Assembly: GCF_000972385.1 (NCBI RefSeq)
Contig: NZ_JXTE01000029.1
Location: forward strand, 75,614-139,613
Direction: 5' to 3'
Length of the DNA: 64,000 nt
Source of the DNA: Streptomyces sp. WM6386
GTDB lineage: Bacteria > Actinomycetota > Actinomycetes > Streptomycetales > Streptomycetaceae
In this document: in pieces, positions 50,177 through 59,268 of the stretch
How the letters are laid out: the number at the start of each line of letters is the position of its first letter
Numbering within the stretch: the stretch's first letter is position 1
The notes under the pieces: model-generated
The model's database searches: none
Seen by the model: only the letters and a program-made list of their open reading frames with translations
What the model was told of the DNA's origin: nothing
Made by a program: the position numbers and the translations under genes

Positions 50177-53125
50177 TCACATGCCTACATGGACATGGGC
50201 GGCCCAGAACCACGGGCTGTCCCGGTACAGGTCGCGCACGGCGCGTACAGCGGTGTGGAGGGCCTGAGCCGAGCGTTCCGCGACCGGCCGGGGCGTCCCC
50301 AGAGCCGCGTACGTCTTCTCGGCCAGGTCCAGGGCGACCGCGTCGTCGGTCTCCCACAACGTGCCCACGACATGGTGGTATCCGGCGAGTTGGAGCGCGC
50401 TGGCCAGATGGAGTGCCTCGTCGGCGAGGGCGGCTCCGGTGCCCGCGGTGCCGCATGCGGACAGATAGGCCAGCTCCGCGGCGGGCAGGTCGAGCCGGGA
50501 GATGTCGGCGACCGTCAGGCGCCGGTCGGCCGGATCGTGGACCACCAGGTGGCTGCGGGACGGGCTGTCCGGTTCGGTCACGCCGTGCCCGCAGAAGTGC
50601 AGCCAGCCGTGGCGCCCGATCTCCTCCAGCACACGGCCGCGGGTGGCGTCCGTGCCGCCCAGGACCTGTACTCCGGTCACGGTCCGCGCCAGCAAGGCCC
50701 CCTCCTCGGCCGCGCGTTCCAGACTGTCGGCTCCCGGAACGTCGGGGACGGAGACGACCAGAAAGCCGCTGGGCGCGGCGCGGCGCCGCAGCAGGCGTGT
50801 TCGACCCTTGCCCTCGTGTGAGCGCCGGCGGAAGTGGTCCGCTCGGCCGCGGGTGTGCGCCAGGGCTCGTACGGTGGGGGTGTACGACGAGACGGCCCGG
50901 TCGAGGACCGTACGCGGCACCGGTCGGCCCACCTCACGGTGATGCCCCGCCGCATGCAGCGGCAAGAGGGTGAGCGGTCCCGTGGGTACCCACCACAGCC
51001 GCTGCGGCGCGGGCTGCGCGGATACGCCGTCCATTCCGAGCGCGTCGAGGACCGGGCCCGCCACGGTGTCCCAGAGCCGGCGCAGGACCAGGTCGAGGAC
51101 GTCCTGGCGGTCGGGATCCTCCAGGAAGTCACGCTCCGGATCCGTGAATTCCCGCAGAGCGGTGAGGAACGCGTCGACGTGTTGCCGGACACCGCCGAGG
51201 GTCAGCTCCGGCAGCGGCACCACGCGCAGCCCGCCCCGGGTGAGCAGCAGGGCGTCGCAGCGGAAGCGGCTCACGTTGACCACCACGACGGGACCGGCGT
51301 CCGCCTGCGCCAGCAGGTCCGAGACCGGAGGCGGTTGAAGGAAGTGCCGGAACCCCGGCCGGGTGGTGCGGATCTCGGTGAGCAGGTCGTGCCACTGGCC
51401 GGCGAGGACGTGCCGGGTGTCCGCGGCGGTGGCGCCGTCCGTGAGGCGGTCCGCGGTGGCGGGAGCGGGGGTGTCCAGCGCGGTGCGCAGCGCGAGCAGC
51501 CGTTCGGCCGTGTGCGGGTCCTGCCGGGCGAGTTCGGACATGTCGTCACGGCCCTGGAGCCCGCGCCCGAGCAACACCCCACGGCCCAGCTCCAGCAGGG
51601 CCAGCGCGCGTTCCGGGTCGCCGGCGGCCACGTGGCAGGCCGCGGCGTCGCAGGCCAGTCCGGAGAGCGCGGTCAGGGTGTGCTCGGTGTCGGTGTCGGT
51701 GAGGTTCCGCGGGGTGAGGACGGGCAGGAGCGCCACGGCGTCCTCGTAGGCCAGTGCCGCCTGGCGTACGTCGTCGGCGACCATGGCCAGGTTGGCCCAG
51801 TGCGTCAGGGACCACAGCCGGACCCGGGGCGTCGCCGCCGGGTGGACGGCCGCGGCACGGTGGCACTGAAGGGCTTCCTCAAGCTGCCGCGTGGGCACAC
51901 CGCCGAGCGTCGTGCCGGTCCGTAAGAGCCTCGCGGTCAACAACCTGCCGCGCAGATACAGAAGTTGGGCCTGATCGGCGTGAGTGTCCGGCACGGCGGC
52001 CAGGGCCTCGTCGAGCAGTGCCCCCGCGCGGGCGGCGACCGCCGGGGAGCCTCCTTGGACGCAGATCTGTGTCAGGGTGTCGGCGAGGCTGCCGAGGAGG
52101 CGGGGCCGTGCGGGGTCCCCGGGCGGCAACCCCGCCAGCGCCTGTTCATAGGCCGCGATCCTCTCCTCGCCGGTCGTGGCGTTGCCGAGGCCGAGGCGGA
52201 TCATGCCGAACCCGGGGTGGCCGGGCACGGAGGCCGCAGCCGCCTCCCGCCCCAGCCGCTGAGCCTCCTGGAGATCCGCCGGCTCGCCCAGCCGCTCGTG
52301 GCGCAGCCGCAGCGCGATACCGAGATTGTGCAGGCAACCGGCCCAATTCGGGTCCACCTCGGCCCCGTTGGGACCGGACGGGGCCGCTCGGCGATCGTCC
52401 TCGGCCGCCGCCACGGCCACGCGCCCGAACCGCCCCGCCTCCTCCAGGTCGCCCAGCGCGTTGGTCCGCTCGTACCGCAGCCGCAGCGCCACCCCGAGGG
52501 TCGTGGCGAGCGCGCCGCGGTCGGGATGTCCGCTGCCGTGGGCCACTTCGGCCTCGCGCAGCACCTGGATCGCCTCGTCGAGCTGCGCCGGGTCACCATG
52601 GGCCTCGTAGCGCAGGCGCAGGATGCTGCCCAGACGCCGCAGCGCAGCGGCACGCTGTGGCAGCAGGGCCCGGGGCGCCGCGCTCACCGTCGCACGGGCC
52701 GCTGCCTCCGCCTGTGCCAGCAACTCCACATCGCCGCGTGAATTCACCGCCGCCTGCTCCAACAGGGCCGCGCGGCGGTCCAGTTCGACCAGCCGAGCCC
52801 AGGTCTCCTCGACGGGCTCGTCCGGCCGGTCGTCCACGGCCTCCTCGTCGCCCCCCGGGCCCGCCAGGCCTCGCAGGGCTTCCGCGACGGCGAGCGCCTC
52901 GGCCGCCGCCTCACCCGTGAGCAGCATGGACCGCGCCCGGTACAGCCCGGCCACGGCGCCGACGGCCTGTGGATCGCGGGCGGGATCGGCGACACAGGAC
53001 ATCAACTCCCGTGCCTGCCGGACCGCTTCGGGCGCCAGCACCGCGTCCCGGTCCATCGTGGCGGCGAACAGGCTCAGCCGCGCCAGCAGCGCCCGGGTTA
53101 GTTCGTCACGCAACTGCAGCGCCAT
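50177..53125 (-). CDS. TPR-CHAT caspase-like protease
   Basis: A 982-residue protein. About residues 100-610 are tetratricopeptide-type helices (AALLEQAAVNSRGDVELLAQAE, LATTLGVALRLRYER, GCLHNLGIALRLRHER). Residues 620-982 form a CHAT domain with the catalytic dyad His847 in HFCGHG and Cys891 in LSACGTAG, preceded by PTGPLTLLPLHAAG. CHAT peptidases are caspase relatives that cut partner proteins and occur in bacterial conflict and cell-death systems. ATG 53125 has GGGAAGCGGGGGC upstream. Divergent from a small Cys-rich protein and membrane protein, with only 89 bases between. Confidence 0.9.
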   Translation of the reverse strand: MALQLRDELTRALLARLSLFAATMDRDAVLAPEAVRQARELMSCVADPARDPQAVGAVAGLYRARSMLLTGEAAAEALAVAEALRGLAGPGGDEEAVDDRPDEPVEETWARLVELDRRAALLEQAAVNSRGDVELLAQAEAAARATVSAAPRALLPQRAAALRRLGSILRLRYEAHGDPAQLDEAIQVLREAEVAHGSGHPDRGALATTLGVALRLRYERTNALGDLEEAGRFGRVAVAAAEDDRRAAPSGPNGAEVDPNWAGCLHNLGIALRLRHERLGEPADLQEAQRLGREAAAASVPGHPGFGMIRLGLGNATTGEERIAAYEQALAGLPPGDPARPRLLGSLADTLTQICVQGGSPAVAARAGALLDEALAAVPDTHADQAQLLYLRGRLLTARLLRTGTTLGGVPTRQLEEALQCHRAAAVHPAATPRVRLWSLTHWANLAMVADDVRQAALAYEDAVALLPVLTPRNLTDTDTEHTLTALSGLACDAAACHVAAGDPERALALLELGRGVLLGRGLQGRDDMSELARQDPHTAERLLALRTALDTPAPATADRLTDGATAADTRHVLAGQWHDLLTEIRTTRPGFRHFLQPPPVSDLLAQADAGPVVVVNVSRFRCDALLLTRGGLRVVPLPELTLGGVRQHVDAFLTALREFTDPERDFLEDPDRQDVLDLVLRRLWDTVAGPVLDALGMDGVSAQPAPQRLWWVPTGPLTLLPLHAAGHHREVGRPVPRTVLDRAVSSYTPTVRALAHTRGRADHFRRRSHEGKGRTRLLRRRAAPSGFLVVSVPDVPGADSLERAAEEGALLARTVTGVQVLGGTDATRGRVLEEIGRHGWLHFCGHGVTEPDSPSRSHLVVHDPADRRLTVADISRLDLPAAELAYLSACGTAGTGAALADEALHLASALQLAGYHHVVGTLWETDDAVALDLAEKTYAALGTPRPVAERSAQALHTAVRAVRDLYRDSPWFWAAHVHVGM

Positions 53126-53214
53126 TGCCCCCGCTTCCCGTCGGCCGAGCGCGTGCCAGTACGGTACGGCCACACACGGAGGAACGAAAGCGGTGTCGAT
53201 CGAGGACGGACCGG

Positions 53215-53619
53215 GTGAATGCGGGGGACTCAACGGTGGTGAGCGACCGACAGGCCCAGGAGCTCGCCCGGGTCTGCAAGAGCGTCGACAGCATGCGTTC
53301 GTTGGCGGACAGCAAGGGCCTGCGTTCCGAACTGGACCATATCCTGGCCGAGTTGGGGGAGCCCGCCGCCGATGTGCCGACGCTGCTGCGTCAGACGGCC
53401 GAGCTACTGCGCCGGTGCGGTGTCCCGGGTGCCCCGCGACGGCCCATCCCTGCGCTTGCGGACGCACAAGGAGGCCGCCCTCTCGAGGAGTTCTACTTCT
53501 GCCCACGCCAGGAGGACCACCGTTGCACCCGCTTGGTCCACGCTTTCGACATCCCTGAGGGCACCGACGCGCCGTCGTGTCGTATCACTGGACTGCCGTT
53601 GCGGCTGAGGAGGTTCTGA
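53215..53619 (+). CDS. small Cys-rich helical protein of the CHAT module
   Basis: About 134 residues: two helices (RQAQELARVCKSVDSMRSLA, DVPTLLRQTAELLRRC) and a C-terminal Cys cluster (C96, H103, C104, C122 in FYFCPR, DHRCTR, PSCRITGLPLRLRRF) that could bind zinc. It recalls the small proteins reported with CHAT/CATRA conflict systems, but I could not check this. GTG 53215 follows GAGGA; GTGs at 53236 and 53239 are alternatives. It ends three bases before the membrane gene and shares a promoter region with the divergent protease. Confidence 0.75.
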   Translation: MNAGDSTVVSDRQAQELARVCKSVDSMRSLADSKGLRSELDHILAELGEPAADVPTLLRQTAELLRRCGVPGAPRRPIPALADAQGGRPLEEFYFCPRQEDHRCTRLVHAFDIPEGTDAPSCRITGLPLRLRRF

Positions 53620-53622
53620 TCC

Positions 53623-54558
53623 GTGGACGCCTTTCTCACCACCCTGGGCGGGAAGCTGGCGGACACCTGGGTGTCGGTGCTCGTCCTGCCTGGTCTGCTC
53701 TACGTTTCCGTGGCCGCCGCCGGTTCCGTCCTGGGACACCGAGACGCCTTCGACGTCGGTCTGCTGACGGACCGACTGGACGACGTGGCCGGCAGCCCCG
53801 CCGCGCACTCCAACGGGACGATCGCCCTCGCCGCCGCCTTCGTCGTGGCCGCCGCGGCGGGTGCGAGCATGCTGGCCTCGTTCCTCGGCGGTGGCGTCGA
53901 GCGGCTGTGGCTGGGGGAGTGGCCCGCACCGCTGGACCGGGCCGCGGCTCCGCTCACGCGGTGGCGCTCTCGCCGCTGGACCCAGGCCCAGGACCGCTAT
54001 CACAGTGCCGTACGCAGCCGCGCCGCCGCAGCGGACATACCCGACGAACTCGACCCCGACCGGATCCCGCCCGCCGAAGGGGACACGGTCGCCCTGAACG
54101 AGGCCCGCAACCGCATCTCCCTCGCCCCGCCCCGGCGCCCCACGTGGATGGGGGACCGGCTCGCGGCCGTCGATCACCGGGTGTTCGACGCCTACCGGAT
54201 CGATCTGTCCTCCGCGTGGCCGCGTCTGTGGTTGCTGTTGCCCCAGACACCTCGGACGGACCTGACGACGGCGCGGGACGCCTTCAGCTCCGTCGCGCGT
54301 CGCGCCGGCTGGGCTCTGCTGTATCTCGCCGTGGCCCCGTGGTGGTGGCCCGCGGCGCTGGTCGCGGCGGTGACATGGGTGAGTGCCTGGCGCGGCGGCC
54401 GGGACGCGGCGCACACGTTCGCCGAACTCGTCGAGTCGGCGGTCGACCTGCACGCACGCAGGCTCGCCACCGCGCTCGGTGTCAGCAACGGGAGAAGTAC
54501 GCGGCTGTCGCACGACGCGGGCCGGGAGATCACCCGCCTGCTGCGCAAGAAGACGTGA
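53623..54558 (+). CDS. membrane protein of the CHAT module
   Basis: A 311-residue protein with hydrophobic helices at about residues 14-38 (VSVLVLPGLLYVSVAAAGS), 66-90 (IALAAAFVVAAAAGASML) and a pair near 227-252 (ALLYLAVAPWWWPAALVAAV), separated by a long Arg/Asp-rich cytoplasmic loop, and a charged C-terminus. No known enzyme motif. It lies 3 bases after the small Cys-rich gene. In a conflict system such a protein may be the membrane-acting effector released or cut by the protease (inference). Confidence 0.78.
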   Translation: MDAFLTTLGGKLADTWVSVLVLPGLLYVSVAAAGSVLGHRDAFDVGLLTDRLDDVAGSPAAHSNGTIALAAAFVVAAAAGASMLASFLGGGVERLWLGEWPAPLDRAAAPLTRWRSRRWTQAQDRYHSAVRSRAAAADIPDELDPDRIPPAEGDTVALNEARNRISLAPPRRPTWMGDRLAAVDHRVFDAYRIDLSSAWPRLWLLLPQTPRTDLTTARDAFSSVARRAGWALLYLAVAPWWWPAALVAAVTWVSAWRGGRDAAHTFAELVESAVDLHARRLATALGVSNGRSTRLSHDAGREITRLLRKKT

Positions 54559-54607
54559 CTGATTCTCCGGCATCGACCCGTGGATCAAGCAACCGCCCGC
54601 GGCGCCG

Positions 54608-55372
54608 TCAGCCCGCCAGGCGAGCTTTCCAGATCTCCTCGCTGGGCCATTGCCGGGCCCAGTCGGCGGACACTTCCGAGTAGTCCCGCTCCGCGGGCCG
54701 CGGTGCCTGTATCTCCATCAGGTCCTCGACGACGAACCCGCAGGACCGGAGCAGACGAAGCGTCTCGCCGTGCGGCAGGACGAACTGCACATGATTCCCT
54801 CCGTCCAATCGGGTGAGGCCGAATTGTGTGCGGGACAGAGTGGTGGACGCCGACCCCTCGGGTCCCACGCACAGCGCGAACAGGGGTGAGTAGCGCATGA
54901 ACACCAGTCGGCCTCCGGGCGCGAGGAGCCGGGCCGCCTCCGGGATCCACCGGTAGGGGTCGCACCACAGCGAGGCGCCGTATTCGCTGATCGCCAGGTC
55001 GAACGAGTCGTCCTCGTAAGGCACCTTCTCGGCATTGCCCAGGACAAGAGGGAAGTCGATGCCGAACTCCGCCTGCATGGCCCGAGCAGTGCTGAGCTGC
55101 TGCTCGGAGAGGTCGATCCCGACCGGATGGGCACCCGCTCTGGCCAGCCAGGCCGAGACGTAGGCGGTACCGCAGCCCAACTCGATGGCGCGCATCCCGG
55201 CAAGGTCGGAGGGAAGCACGGAGACCTGTGACTCCGGGGTCGCCCACAATCCCCACCGTCGTTCCACCTGCGACCAGTGATCACGGGCGAGCGGACCGTG
55301 CCAAGCGGCGGCCTGGTCATCCCAATAGCGCCGGTTCTGCTCCAGATGGTCCGTGTCGCCGTCATGAGTCAT
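54608..55372 (-). CDS. class I SAM-dependent methyltransferase
   Basis: A 254-residue methyltransferase: SAM-binding AIELGCGTAYVSAWLARAG, then VGIDLSEQQLSTAR, GNAEKVPYEDDSFDLAISE and GGRLVFMRYSP. Methyltransf_11/25 fold. The opening MTHDGDTDHLEQNRRYWDDQA is typical of such enzymes. Substrate unknown. It converges on the membrane gene 49 bases away and ends the CHAT region. Confidence 0.92.
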   Translation of the reverse strand: MTHDGDTDHLEQNRRYWDDQAAAWHGPLARDHWSQVERRWGLWATPESQVSVLPSDLAGMRAIELGCGTAYVSAWLARAGAHPVGIDLSEQQLSTARAMQAEFGIDFPLVLGNAEKVPYEDDSFDLAISEYGASLWCDPYRWIPEAARLLAPGGRLVFMRYSPLFALCVGPEGSASTTLSRTQFGLTRLDGGNHVQFVLPHGETLRLLRSCGFVVEDLMEIQAPRPAERDYSEVSADWARQWPSEEIWKARLAG

Positions 55373-55423
55373 GGAGGCATTGGACCGAAGACGGCCGGTG
55401 CACGGCAACGCAATTGTGACCCC

Positions 55424-55642
55424 GTGAGACCCCGCTCCGGGCGGCGGTTGCGGGCCACGTCCTGGCGGCCGCGGTCGTCCTCGCGGTCACCTGGGCGACA
55501 GGCGAGTTCACACGGGTCCAAGGAGTTCGAGTCCACGGTGAACCGTCTGACCGGCAACCAGGAGATCATCGGGGGCGTGAAGGCTTTCCTGCGCTTGCTG
55601 CGCACCAGCGACACGGCCGACAGCGCCCCGGCCCCGGGCTGA
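55424..55642 (+). pseudogene. possible frameshifted small membrane protein
   Basis: One frame gives AAVAGHVLAAAVVLAVTWATGEFTRV (26 residues; positions 55435-55515), written here in part as VLAAAVVLAVTWATGEFTRV, a clear membrane helix; another frame gives KEFESTVNRLTGNQEIIGGV KAFLRLLRTSDTADSAPAPG (space added) to a TGA at 55640-55642. Joined by one or two single-base changes in G/C runs they would make a one-helix membrane protein of about 70 residues starting at GTG 55424. Either a decayed gene, sequencing errors, or chance. Confidence 0.35.
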
Positions 55643-55645
55643 CCG

Positions 55646-56170
55646 ATGTCTCACAGCTCGATGCGCCGTCCTGGCCTCTTGAAAGGCGTCTCAAGGATCC
55701 GTTGGGGCGAACTCCGCGGTGCCCAGCAGGCACCGGCAGGGGCTGTCCCCGCTCTGCTGTCCCGGATCGCGTACGCGGACGAGGACACCGCCCGTCTCGC
55801 CATCGACGAACTCGGCGACGTGATCTGCGCGTTGGGGTTCGTTGTCGGTGAGGCGACGGCCCCGACGGTCCCGTTCCTCCTCGAACTGGCCGGAGCCCCA
55901 CACGTGCCGTGCAAGGCCGAGTTGCTGGACCTGCTGGAGAGCATCTGCCGGACCGAGCAGTGGCACTCCGCAGCCGCGGCGGCGAGGGACAGCAAGCACC
56001 GCACCGGCTACCGCGATCAACCCGGCTGGGAGGCAGCCGCCCGGGCGGCGGTCTTCGCAGGGCGCACAGTCGTGGAGGATCTCGCCTCGTCCGTACGCCC
56101 GGAGGAGGCGGCCCCCGCCCGGAGACTGCTGCGGGTGATGGACGAGCTGCCGCCCTTTCCCCAGCCGTGA
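55646..56170 (+). CDS. hypothetical HEAT-like helical protein
   Basis: A 174-residue helical protein: AVPALLSRIAYADEDTARLAIDELG, TVPFLLELAGAPHVPCKAEL and LLDLLESICR look like three HEAT-type helical pairs, a pattern widespread in small Streptomyces proteins. No catalytic motif. It starts at ATG 55646 (or 55661) without a strong ribosome site, three bases after the preceding remnant's stop. Function unknown. Confidence 0.7.
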   Translation: MSHSSMRRPGLLKGVSRIRWGELRGAQQAPAGAVPALLSRIAYADEDTARLAIDELGDVICALGFVVGEATAPTVPFLLELAGAPHVPCKAELLDLLESICRTEQWHSAAAAARDSKHRTGYRDQPGWEAAARAAVFAGRTVVEDLASSVRPEEAAPARRLLRVMDELPPFPQP

Positions 56171-56259
56171 ATGTGTGGTCGACCACCGGGTCCCATAACC
56201 TCGTACATACGTAGTACAGGACGTCGGATGCCGTGTACATCGATATTGGGGAGGCCCTG

Positions 56260-57096
56260 GTGTTCGGTAGGCGCGCGGGGTTGCTCGCGGGTGCGGTGAT
56301 CGTCGCGTGCATGGCGCTCGTCGGCTCCGGCGCACTGGACGGTGCGCTCTCCGGCAGGTCGGAGCCCGTCGGCGCGGTCAAGGAGGTCGTTCCCAACCGG
56401 GTCATGACGTGGAACCTGTGCAACCCGTGCGAGGAGAGCAACGTCGACCGGGCGGCGCAGATCGCCGAGTACGCACCGCAGGTCATCGCCGTGCAGGAGG
56501 CGTGCGCGCCTGACGTGAAGAAGGTCCGCGATTACCTGGAGAGCCTTTTCGGGCTGGTCTATCACGTCGAGTACGGGTCGGTTCTGCAGAGCTGGGGCCG
56601 CTGCGGGGGAGCGCCGTGGAACCCGGGAGGCTACGGCCAGGCGCTGCTGTCGGCGGCACCGATGACGGATCGCGTCAACGTGGAGTACCCCGACGGTGGG
56701 TCCGAGGACCGCGGCTACATGGCCGTCACCACCACGGTGGGCGGCCGGTCCGTCCGGGTCTTCAACACCCACCTCGCCGAACGACGCCAGGAAGAGGTCC
56801 GGGTGAACCAGGCCCGAGTACTCGCCAAGGAAATCGCCCGCCATGACCGCGCCATCGTCCTCGGCGACTTCAACGCCGTACCGGACGCCCCCGAGCTGTC
56901 CCCGATCTGGGCGCTGGCCATGGACACCGACCCGCAGTGCCGTCCCGCCTCCGTCGGCGTCTGCAAGCCGACCACCGAGTGGCAGAGCAAGTTCGACTAC
57001 GTCTTCCTACGAGGCATCACCCCGCTCAGGCACAGCGTGGAACCCAGCTCGTACTCCGACCATTACGTGCTGCACACCGATCTGAAGCTGACGTAG
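56260..57096 (+). CDS. membrane-anchored or secreted EEP-family phosphatase/nuclease
   Basis: A 278-residue protein: N-terminal hydrophobic segment (LLAGAVIVACMALVG), then the DNase I-like fold with VMTWNLCNPC, QVIAVQEACAPDV (catalytic Glu), VFNTHLAERR, AIVLGDFNAVPD and the final SDHYVLHTDL (Asp-His). Members outside the cell act as DNases or sphingomyelinase-like phosphodiesterases. GTG 56260 has GGGGAGG 6 bases upstream; a GTG at 56233 would add nine residues. Cysteines at C53 and C56 region suggest disulfides. Confidence 0.85.
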   Translation: MFGRRAGLLAGAVIVACMALVGSGALDGALSGRSEPVGAVKEVVPNRVMTWNLCNPCEESNVDRAAQIAEYAPQVIAVQEACAPDVKKVRDYLESLFGLVYHVEYGSVLQSWGRCGGAPWNPGGYGQALLSAAPMTDRVNVEYPDGGSEDRGYMAVTTTVGGRSVRVFNTHLAERRQEEVRVNQARVLAKEIARHDRAIVLGDFNAVPDAPELSPIWALAMDTDPQCRPASVGVCKPTTEWQSKFDYVFLRGITPLRHSVEPSSYSDHYVLHTDLKLT

Positions 57097-57246
57097 GGCA
57101 TCCGGCCCGCCGAGGTGGCCGCGGCGGCCCGGACGGTGTCAGGGACCCGCACCGAGTCCGAGAGGACACAGCGACGCGGCTGACCTCGCGCTTTCACGAC
57201 GGCGGTCGCGGAGCGGCTTTCGGCCCGGCTCGGTAGCATGCGACGC

Positions 57247-57684
57247 ATGGCCATCAAACTTGAGAACGTCGGCATCGCCGTCCGTGACCTCGAAGAAACG
57301 ATCGCCTTTTTCACCGACCTCGGCCTCACGGTCGTCGGCCGTGACACGGTCAGCGGTGAGTGGACCGACACGGCCGTCGGCCTTGATGGCAATCACGCCA
57401 ACATCGCGATGCTCCAGACACCGGACGGTCAGGGTCGTCTTGAGCTCTTCGAGTACATCCACCCCGAAGCGATCGAGACGAAGCCCACTCTTCCCCACGA
57501 GATCGGCATGCATCGCGTCGCCTTCTCGGTCGACGACATCGACAAAGCCCTTGAGGCAGCCGCGAAGCACGGATGCCGTCCGCTTCGCGGTGTGGCGACC
57601 TACGAGGACATCTACAAGCTCACGTACCTCCGCGGTCCCAGCGGCATCCTTGTGATGCTCGCCGAGGAGCTGAAGAAGAACTGA
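57247..57684 (+). CDS. VOC-family (glyoxalase-like) protein
   Basis: A 145-residue protein with KLENVGIAVRDLEETIAFFT, EIGMHRVAFSVDDIDKALEA and a closing RGPSGILVMLAEEL, two betaalphabetabetabeta modules of the VOC fold with metal-binding His/Glu positions. Could be a lactoylglutathione-lyase-like or epimerase-like enzyme. Start ATG 57247. Base use is a little less GC-rich (more GAA, AAG) than in its neighbours, so it may have been acquired. Confidence 0.88.
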   Translation: MAIKLENVGIAVRDLEETIAFFTDLGLTVVGRDTVSGEWTDTAVGLDGNHANIAMLQTPDGQGRLELFEYIHPEAIETKPTLPHEIGMHRVAFSVDDIDKALEAAAKHGCRPLRGVATYEDIYKLTYLRGPSGILVMLAEELKKN

Positions 57685-58300
57685 CGGCTGGTAGCCGTAG
57701 CGTCCAGGGTTTCGACCGGCACGGGCTGGCGTGACCTCATGCCGCCCCGACTCGGGCAGATCGCGGGAAGCGTCGCCGCAGGCGGTGACTGACGGTGGAT
57801 CGCGAACTCATAGGTGGCTCCTGGAAGGTGCGGTGCGAACTGCTTCTTGGTCGCCACTGGACGCCGACAGGTTGCCGTCGGTCTCACACTTCGCATTGAA
57901 GTGATGTGCGTCACGCCGGAATTGCGCTCGATGGCATCGATTGACTGGTTACCGAAGGTAATAACTGTGCTCTTTTGAAGCCGAATCGGGAGCTTGTCGC
58001 CGTGAACGGCTCATTCGACTGCTCCTTGCGGTCGGTGATCGCGATTGCGGAGGAGCTCTTCCGGGCTGGTCGCGAGTGGGTACGGGCGTTCAAGAGGGGT
58101 GCGAACGGCGGTCCCTCGTCTCCCGAAGGCGCATTGCGCCAACGCCCGGCAGCGGTGCGGGTGTTCGTTGCCCGGCGTGCTGGGCGATCCCCATAATGAC
58201 CGGGCTCGCCAGGGCCGAGGCGAGCCGCTGTGTGCACCCGGTCTCGCTACGGGGTGCCGTCTTTTGCTGCAGAATTCCGGATCACCGAATGAGGCCACGT
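57685..58300. other. 616-base gap upstream of the CAP-domain gene
   Basis: No convincing gene. An open frame at 57975-58196 gives 73 basic residues without a recognisable family and with no good ribosome site. The sequence just upstream of 58301 carries GAGG 6 bases before the CAP ATG. I saw no clear riboswitch fold or repeat, but the length leaves room for a structured leader. Confidence 0.5.
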
Positions 58301-59101
58301 ATGAGCAAGCACCGTCAGAAATCGAAACGCCAGAAAATAGCCGGTGCCGCGGTCGCCGTGGTGGTTGTGGGCGCCGTGGGCGTTCCTTCGGTCGCCCAGG
58401 CGAGCGGTAGCGGGCTGGGAGGCTGGCGCGTCGTCTCGTTTCCCTGGTGGGGATGGGGCAAGTCGGATCCCGTAGCCGATCCGACGCCCTCGGCGTCACC
58501 GGTCGCGTCCGCGTCCGCCTCGGGCACCTCCGCCACCTCTGCTCCGTCCGGCACGCCGGGCGCCTCACCCTCCAGCGCCTCCCCGAGCGCGTCGCCATCG
58601 GTATCCAGCAGCCCGTCCGCCACGCCCGCCTCCGACTCGCCCGACGAGTCCACCTCGCCTTCGGCCTCTGTGAAGGCCACAAGCTCCAGCAGCGCCCCGA
58701 GTCCCTCCGTCAGCAGTGCCGATCCCGGACCCACGGATCGTGTGCTGGTTCTCGTCAACGCCGAGCGCGAAAAGGCGGGTTGTGCGCCGCTGACGGAGAA
58801 CGACAAGCTCACCAAGGCCGCTCAGGACCACAGCCAGGACATGGCCGATCACGAGAACATGTCCCACACCGGTTCCGACGGATCGTCCATGAGTGACCGG
58901 CTCGCCCGCGTCGGGTACAAGTTCAGGTCGGCGGGCGAGAACGTCGCCTACGGGTACAACACCCCCGAGAGCGTCATGGACGGCTGGATGAACAGCTCCG
59001 GTCACCGGGCCAATATCCTCAACTGCGGCTTCAAGGAGATCGGTATCGGCCTGGCCCAGCCGGGCTACTACTGGACGCAGGACTTCGGCTCGGCCGCGTA
59101 G
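58301..59101 (+). CDS. secreted CAP (SCP/PR-1) domain protein
   Basis: A 266-residue exported protein: signal peptide (KIAGAAVAVVVVGAVGVPSVAQA), a WWGWGK motif, a 90-residue Ser/Pro/Ala/Thr linker, and a C-terminal CAP domain with LVNAEREKAGCAPL, AAQDHSQDMADHENMSHTG, AGENVAYGY and GHRANILNC. CAP proteins are extracellular, metal-binding, with reported lipid or peptide binding; in Streptomyces they are common surface proteins. ATG 58301 is chosen over an upstream in-frame ATG 58289. A terminator follows. Confidence 0.92.
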   Translation: MSKHRQKSKRQKIAGAAVAVVVVGAVGVPSVAQASGSGLGGWRVVSFPWWGWGKSDPVADPTPSASPVASASASGTSATSAPSGTPGASPSSASPSASPSVSSSPSATPASDSPDESTSPSASVKATSSSSAPSPSVSSADPGPTDRVLVLVNAEREKAGCAPLTENDKLTKAAQDHSQDMADHENMSHTGSDGSSMSDRLARVGYKFRSAGENVAYGYNTPESVMDGWMNSSGHRANILNCGFKEIGIGLAQPGYYWTQDFGSAA

Positions 59102-59128
59102 TCGCAAGCGGAATCAGCAGAACTGGCG

Positions 59129-59161
59129 CTCCGGCCCGAAGTTCAACACTTCCGGCCGGAG
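59129..59161 (+). terminator. hairpin terminator after the CAP gene
   Basis: Arms CTCCGGCCCGAAGT (59129-59142) and ACTTCCGGCCGGAG (59148-59161) pair at 13 of 14 positions with a TCAAC loop. Confidence 0.8.
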
Positions 59162-59268
59162 GGGGAGCGGCAGCGCCCGAACTCGGTGCCCGGAGGGCCG
59201 GCGGCTTATCCGGGCACGCCGTGAAGGAACGGCTCCCGCGCACCGACAACCGGCTCGGACGGCAGGGG

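Noticed and set aside
57975..58196. A 73-codon open frame upstream of the CAP gene
   Set aside because: No good ribosome site, atypical basic composition and no similarity that I recognise; left as intergenic.
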